This document shows, piece after piece, positions 60,173 through 64,000 of a stretch of DNA of 64,000 nucleotides (its first letter is position 1; each line of letters starts with the position of its first letter). The DNA lies in assembly GCA_945888435.1 (NCBI GenBank), contig CAMCZW010000004.1, positions 19,984 through 83,983 on the forward strand, read 5' to 3'. A program made the translations under genes and the position numbers. Source of the DNA: a bacterium UBP8_UBA817. GTDB taxonomy: Bacteria; Margulisbacteria; Marinamargulisbacteria; SXXA01; SICP01. The notes under the pieces were generated by a model, which searched no databases, was not told the DNA's origin, and saw nothing but the letters and a program-made list of their open reading frames with translations.

Positions 60173-62491
60173 ATGACATTCAAAACATCAGCGCTTGGCT
60201 TCCCTAGAATGGGACATCAACGCGAGCTTAAAAAAGCACTAGAATCCTATTGGAAAGGGCTAAGTTCACTCACAGACTTACAAAACACCGCCAAAGAACT
60301 GAGAAAAAAACATTGGGAACTCATGAAATCAAAAGGGATCGATATTATCCCATCTAATGATTTCAGTTTTTATGACCAAGTATTAGACATGAGCTGCTTA
60401 GTAGGCAACATTCCTAACCGAATTGAATGGAGCCAAGGCCAAGTCGACTGGGATACATACTTTTTAGTTGCCCGTGGACAAACAGCCAAAGCAAGTAACC
60501 GCCAAGACACCACAGCTAGCGAAATGACCAAATGGTTTGATACTAACTACCACTACATCGTTCCAGAATTTGATGGCAAAACCAATTTCAAATTATCCAG
60601 CACAAAGCCTTTTGATGAATATCAAGAAGCCAAAGACTTAGGAATTAACACCCGTCCAGTTTTAGTAGGTCCAGTTACTTATCTAACAGTGGGTAAAGAA
60701 ACCAAAGAAGCCCCACAAGGCTTTAACCGGTTTTCTCTACTTGCATCAATCTTGCCAGTCTATGTTGAAATCCTTAAAAAGTTCGAAGCACTCGGCGTAA
60801 AATATGTTCAAATCGACGAGCCAATCCTCGGATTAGACCTCAGCCAAGAACAAAAAGACGCCCTCAAAACAACATTTGAGACATTTGCGAGCCAAGTACC
60901 CAACATCCAAATCATGCTCACCAGCTACTTCAGCGAATACCGAGAAAACTTCGCTCTCGCCAAATCACTCCCTGTCGCCGGAATCCATATCGACGCAGTA
61001 AGAGGCGCAGAAGAAGTCAGCCAAATCGCATCTCAATTCCCAAAAGATAAAGTCATGTCATTAGGAATTATCGATGGCCGAAATATCTGGAAAAACAACC
61101 TGGAAGCATCACTTGCCACAATCCAAGCTGTCCAAAATAAATTGAATGCAGAAACAGTTATCATTTCAACATCATGTTCCCTACTCCACAGCCCGTTTTC
61201 ATTATCCACCGAGAAAAAACTAGATAATGAACTCAAAAGCTGGCTGAGTTTCGCAGAACAAAAACTAGAAGAGTTAGACATATTGGCCAAACTCGCAAAT
61301 GGCGACACTAGTGCCAACGCGCAACTAGAAGAAAACAAAAAAGCAGTACTATCACGAAAAACCAGCACACGAATCCACAATCCACAGGTTCAAGCGCGCA
61401 TGGCCAAAATCACCGAGTCCGATTTCAACCGACAATCGGTATTCGCTGCTCGTCAGAAAAAACAACAAGCCATTTTCCAATTACCATTATTCCCAACTAC
61501 AACGATTGGATCTTTCCCTCAAACTCAAGACGTGAGAGAAGCCAGAGCCAAGTTCAAAAAAGGCGAATTATCTCAAGAAGCCTATGACCAATTTATTGCG
61601 GATAAAACGATCGAAGTCATCAAAATCCAAGAAGAGCTCAACATCGATGTCCTCGTCCACGGCGAATTTGAAAGAAACGACATGGTCGAATACTTTGGCG
61701 AACAGCTTGACGGCTTCGCATTCAGCGAAAACGGATGGGTCCAAAGCTATGGATCACGTTGTGTAAAACCTCCATTCATTTTCGGAGACGTTTCAAGACC
61801 AACCCCAATGACCGTTCAATGGTCCAAATTCGCACAAGACCACACTGACAGAATCATGAAAGGGATGCTCACAGGCCCAATCACAATTCTTCAATGGAGC
61901 TTTGTGAGAGACGACCAACCTCGTAAAGACACCACCTACCAAATCGGATTAGCCATCAGAGACGAAGTCCAAGACCTCGAAGCCGCCGGCATCCGAATGA
62001 TCCAAATCGACGAACCAGCCATCCGAGAAGGCCTCCCAATCAGAAGAAATGAGTGGCAGACCTACCTCAACTGGGCCGTCAACTCATTCAAATTGGCCAC
62101 ATGTTGTGTGACTGACGAAACTCAAATCCACACTCACATGTGCTATTCCGAGTTCAACGACATCATCGACGCCATCGCCAAACTCGACGCCGACGTTATT
62201 TCCATCGAAACCTCAAGGTCCAAAATGGAACTCCTAGACGCCTTCGTCACCTACAACTACCCCAACGAAGTAGGCCCCGGCGTCTACGACATCCACAGCC
62301 CACGAATCCCAACCATTAGCGAAATGGAAGAACTCATCATTAAAGCCAAAGATGTTCTCCCAGTCCGCAACATCTGGATCAACCCTGACTGCGGCCTCAA
62401 AACCCGCCAATGGGAAGACGTTAAACCAGCTCTAAAAAACATGGTCATCGCCGCCGAAAACCTAAGAAAAAAAGTTGAGGTTGCGGTTTAA
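60173..62491 (+). CDS. metE: Cobalamin-independent methionine synthase
   Basis: Methylates homocysteine with 5-methyl-THF triglutamate. The 772-aa protein has two barrels. The N-terminal SALGFPRMGHQRELKKALE and the zinc ligands of the C-terminal half (HTHMCYSEFND, NPDCGLKTR) are present, with MLTGPITILQWSF. TTGACG at 60112-60117 with GATAAA or TAAAGT downstream is a promoter, and CGGAGAA is the ribosome site. The leader is about 30 nt, so no SAM riboswitch. It completes the MetX/MetW route. Confidence 0.96.
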   Translation: MTFKTSALGFPRMGHQRELKKALESYWKGLSSLTDLQNTAKELRKKHWELMKSKGIDIIPSNDFSFYDQVLDMSCLVGNIPNRIEWSQGQVDWDTYFLVARGQTAKASNRQDTTASEMTKWFDTNYHYIVPEFDGKTNFKLSSTKPFDEYQEAKDLGINTRPVLVGPVTYLTVGKETKEAPQGFNRFSLLASILPVYVEILKKFEALGVKYVQIDEPILGLDLSQEQKDALKTTFETFASQVPNIQIMLTSYFSEYRENFALAKSLPVAGIHIDAVRGAEEVSQIASQFPKDKVMSLGIIDGRNIWKNNLEASLATIQAVQNKLNAETVIISTSCSLLHSPFSLSTEKKLDNELKSWLSFAEQKLEELDILAKLANGDTSANAQLEENKKAVLSRKTSTRIHNPQVQARMAKITESDFNRQSVFAARQKKQQAIFQLPLFPTTTIGSFPQTQDVREARAKFKKGELSQEAYDQFIADKTIEVIKIQEELNIDVLVHGEFERNDMVEYFGEQLDGFAFSENGWVQSYGSRCVKPPFIFGDVSRPTPMTVQWSKFAQDHTDRIMKGMLTGPITILQWSFVRDDQPRKDTTYQIGLAIRDEVQDLEAAGIRMIQIDEPAIREGLPIRRNEWQTYLNWAVNSFKLATCCVTDETQIHTHMCYSEFNDIIDAIAKLDADVISIETSRSKMELLDAFVTYNYPNEVGPGVYDIHSPRIPTISEMEELIIKAKDVLPVRNIWINPDCGLKTRQWEDVKPALKNMVIAAENLRKKVEVAV

Positions 62492-62522
62492 GAAGCCAAG
62501 CTTTTTGAATAGTCTAACCACA

Positions 62523-62551
62523 AAAGCCACTGATAATCTCGGTGGCTTTTT
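62523..62551. terminator. Bidirectional terminator after metE
   Basis: AAAGCCAC (62523-62530) pairs with GTGGCTTT (62542-62549), followed by further T's; an A run lies on the left side. It serves metE and the convergent exported gene. Confidence 0.8.
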
Positions 62552-62557
62552 GGTTTA

Positions 62558-63931
62558 CTAAGATTTCCCGACCTTCAATAACCTCGGCTTCACCGCTTTA
62601 ATTTTCTTGGCCGGATACTCCACAGACTCAACCGTAAAGTTAATATTAAATTTACTCACAGCGAGATCCTTAACCAAAAACGGACGCCCCGTAAATTTTT
62701 TAAACGCGCTCCAGTTATCTAATCGAAGTACTGATATATCCTGATCATAGCCATCCGCCGTATTAACTCCGCTACTCCCAATCACCACAACCCCTTTAGA
62801 CGTCACAATGGCATTATTAGGGCAATCAAATTCGCTTTGAGAACTAATCAACTGTCGGGTCAAGCGACCCTGTAAATCCATCAAAAAATAGACTGCATTC
62901 GTATTTTCCAATTGAGGGCTATTGGACATCGATGTCAGCAATAATTGATCCCCAATCTGATCAATATCGACTCCCTGATCATTATTAACACCCTGAATCA
63001 CCTTAGCCCAATTCAGCTGACCGCCTCGGGTAATGCTAATCACACAGATATCAGAATCCTGGTCTTCCTCTTTACCATAAATATCCCCCACCAAAACCAA
63101 AGCCCCATTCGCCATCTCAACACAATGCCTAATAAACACAGAATTGTATCGAGGAGTGAAAAAAAACTTTTTAGAAGTAATCTCCCCCAGTCCATCTAAC
63201 TCAACAACTCCAAATCCATATTGGCGTCGGGTAGAATCTGTAGTCGCCTGAAGTAACACTCGCAATTTATGCTGAGGAGACCCAATAATTCGGGTGGCAT
63301 TTACAAACTGAGAATCCGTAGGCAAATATGTTTTAGACCAATTGATATTAGCAGTACTACTCAAACTAACTGCCAAAAACTGACGATCAAGACCCTGACC
63401 CACCAATATCACATTACCCTCGGTATTTTCCTGCATATCCGATAAAGAATATTTCTCAAATTGAATCGCCCAATCCAGTTTATTTTCCGGATCCAATTTC
63501 ATCACAATAGGCCTCTGAGGCTGACCCGCATTCCCAAATCCAAAAAACCGTTTAAAAGGACTCTGACTACCTCCCAATAAAAGGATTCCTTTATCTCGAG
63601 TTTGGATCATACTCTCCAAAAAATCCTCATCGGTCCCACCTAGCGTCAACGCCCACAGCGGCTCTCCCTGATAATTAAGCTTTCCCACCACCCAATCCGT
63701 CGACGGCGTAAAACTCTTTTTAGTATTGCCCGCAAAGATATATCCGTCATCCTCCACAATCCGGATGCCCTGCTCAAAGCCATTTCCGCCATAATTTTTT
63801 GAAAGCGCTCCGTTAAAACCACTTATGGAATCCAATGTCCTTAGGTGATCAGAAGTATCTGAAAAAATAGGAACATCTAAAGCCATTAGAAAAAGAAAAA
63901 AGAAGATAAAACAAAATTGAGAGAGACTCAT
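62558..63931 (-). CDS. Exported repeat protein, propeller-like
   Basis: A 457-aa secreted protein with a signal peptide at 1-24 (hydrophobic core FCFIFFFLFLMALDV). Repeats spaced about 50 residues begin YGGNGFEQGIRIVEDDGYIFAG and continue with WALTLGGTDEDFLESMIQTRDKGILLLGG, split here by turns; such units form beta-propeller blades in other exported proteins. TAAACT stands six bases before the ATG. No lipobox is seen. Function unknown. Confidence 0.65.
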   Translation of the reverse strand: MSLSQFCFIFFFLFLMALDVPIFSDTSDHLRTLDSISGFNGALSKNYGGNGFEQGIRIVEDDGYIFAGNTKKSFTPSTDWVVGKLNYQGEPLWALTLGGTDEDFLESMIQTRDKGILLLGGSQSPFKRFFGFGNAGQPQRPIVMKLDPENKLDWAIQFEKYSLSDMQENTEGNVILVGQGLDRQFLAVSLSSTANINWSKTYLPTDSQFVNATRIIGSPQHKLRVLLQATTDSTRRQYGFGVVELDGLGEITSKKFFFTPRYNSVFIRHCVEMANGALVLVGDIYGKEEDQDSDICVISITRGGQLNWAKVIQGVNNDQGVDIDQIGDQLLLTSMSNSPQLENTNAVYFLMDLQGRLTRQLISSQSEFDCPNNAIVTSKGVVVIGSSGVNTADGYDQDISVLRLDNWSAFKKFTGRPFLVKDLAVSKFNINFTVESVEYPAKKIKAVKPRLLKVGKS

Positions 63932-64000
63932 AAGTAGAGTTTATCACGACTGAATGAATGATTAAGCCTAAAAATGAATTAAAAATAAAACAATAAAAAA
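63932..64000. other. A+T-rich end of window
   Basis: The last 69 bp hold only the leaderless-type -10 of the preceding minus-strand gene and A-rich sequence. No further gene is visible. Confidence 0.6.

Noticed and set aside
60070..60183. N-terminal extension of ndh
   Set aside because: It would cover the metE start and promoter; NDH-2 proteins begin just before the FAD loop, as at 60069.

Overview
The window (about 41-42% G+C by eye) is dense, gene-rich chromosome from a Gram-negative, glutathione-using bacterium that makes most of its own amino acids. It carries an outer-membrane-type barrel protein, PlsY/GpsA lipid genes, LipA, type II NADH dehydrogenase, CTC-type L25, a short primary sigma factor (RpoD, 336 aa), GshA, the MetX/MetW pair and a Grx-BolA-GrxD cluster. 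No rRNA, CRISPR, integrase or transposase was seen. I cannot name the species. The gene mix is proteobacteria-like, but several proteins are unrecognised and a poorly sampled phylum is possible.

Layout: 0-3.5 kb, an unrecognised protein with a HEPN-like motif, then cysE-trpC-trpF. 3.5-7.4 kb, a minus-strand operon fmt-hisF-mnmA-double pseudo-receiver. 7.5-13 kb, der-pth, two membrane proteins, a small unknown and thiG-thiH. 13-15.2 kb, a sulfide/persulfide operon (BigR-like repressor, persulfide dioxygenase, YgaP-like rhodanese, TauE) behind a perfect 10-bp inverted repeat, followed by a GC-rich folded element. 15.4-19.2 kb, purD, an AlbA_2-like regulator, trmB and an exported hydrolase. 19.2-25.6 kb, an operon of two asymmetric ABC half-exporters, gshA, metX and metW. 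25.5-29.8 kb, typA-efp-tadA and rpoD. 29.8-38.1 kb, rplY-pyrE-pyrF, xth-nth, leuA, leuB, an outer-membrane protein, an MTHFS and an HU protein. 38.2-44.6 kb, recN, glmS, aroK, aroB, an AT-hook/coiled-coil protein, nadD and a 44-aa ORF. 44.6-50.8 kb, lipA-plsY-gpsA-sugar transferase, grx-bolA-grxD, a 39-aa membrane peptide and mutY. 50.8-64 kb, hemJ, rpe, a DauR-like regulator, ilvA, a TMTC-like glycosyltransferase, an aldehyde dehydrogenase, tRNA-Glu, ndh, metE and an exported repeat protein.

The sulfur theme is coherent. Cysteine synthesis (cysE), glutathione synthesis (gshA), glutaredoxins with BolA, persulfide detoxification, the methionine genes and thiouridylation (mnmA) are all here.

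The most unusual signals are four. (1) At about 16 genes or operons a -10-like hexamer lies only 6-8 nt before the start codon, which suggests widespread leaderless mRNAs. (2) mutY lacks an ordinary start codon for its conserved N-terminus, and sits in the -1 frame behind a 39-aa transmembrane ORF that ends on a CTA-AAA-AAA-TAG slippery site, raising a frameshifted membrane-anchored MutY, an ATA start or an indel error. (3) The BigR-like operator and operon are well resolved. (4) The + strand is C-rich over G almost everywhere whatever the gene direction, and three segments (16-1113, 13029-15241, 52189-53391) break that bias as if recently acquired or inverted.
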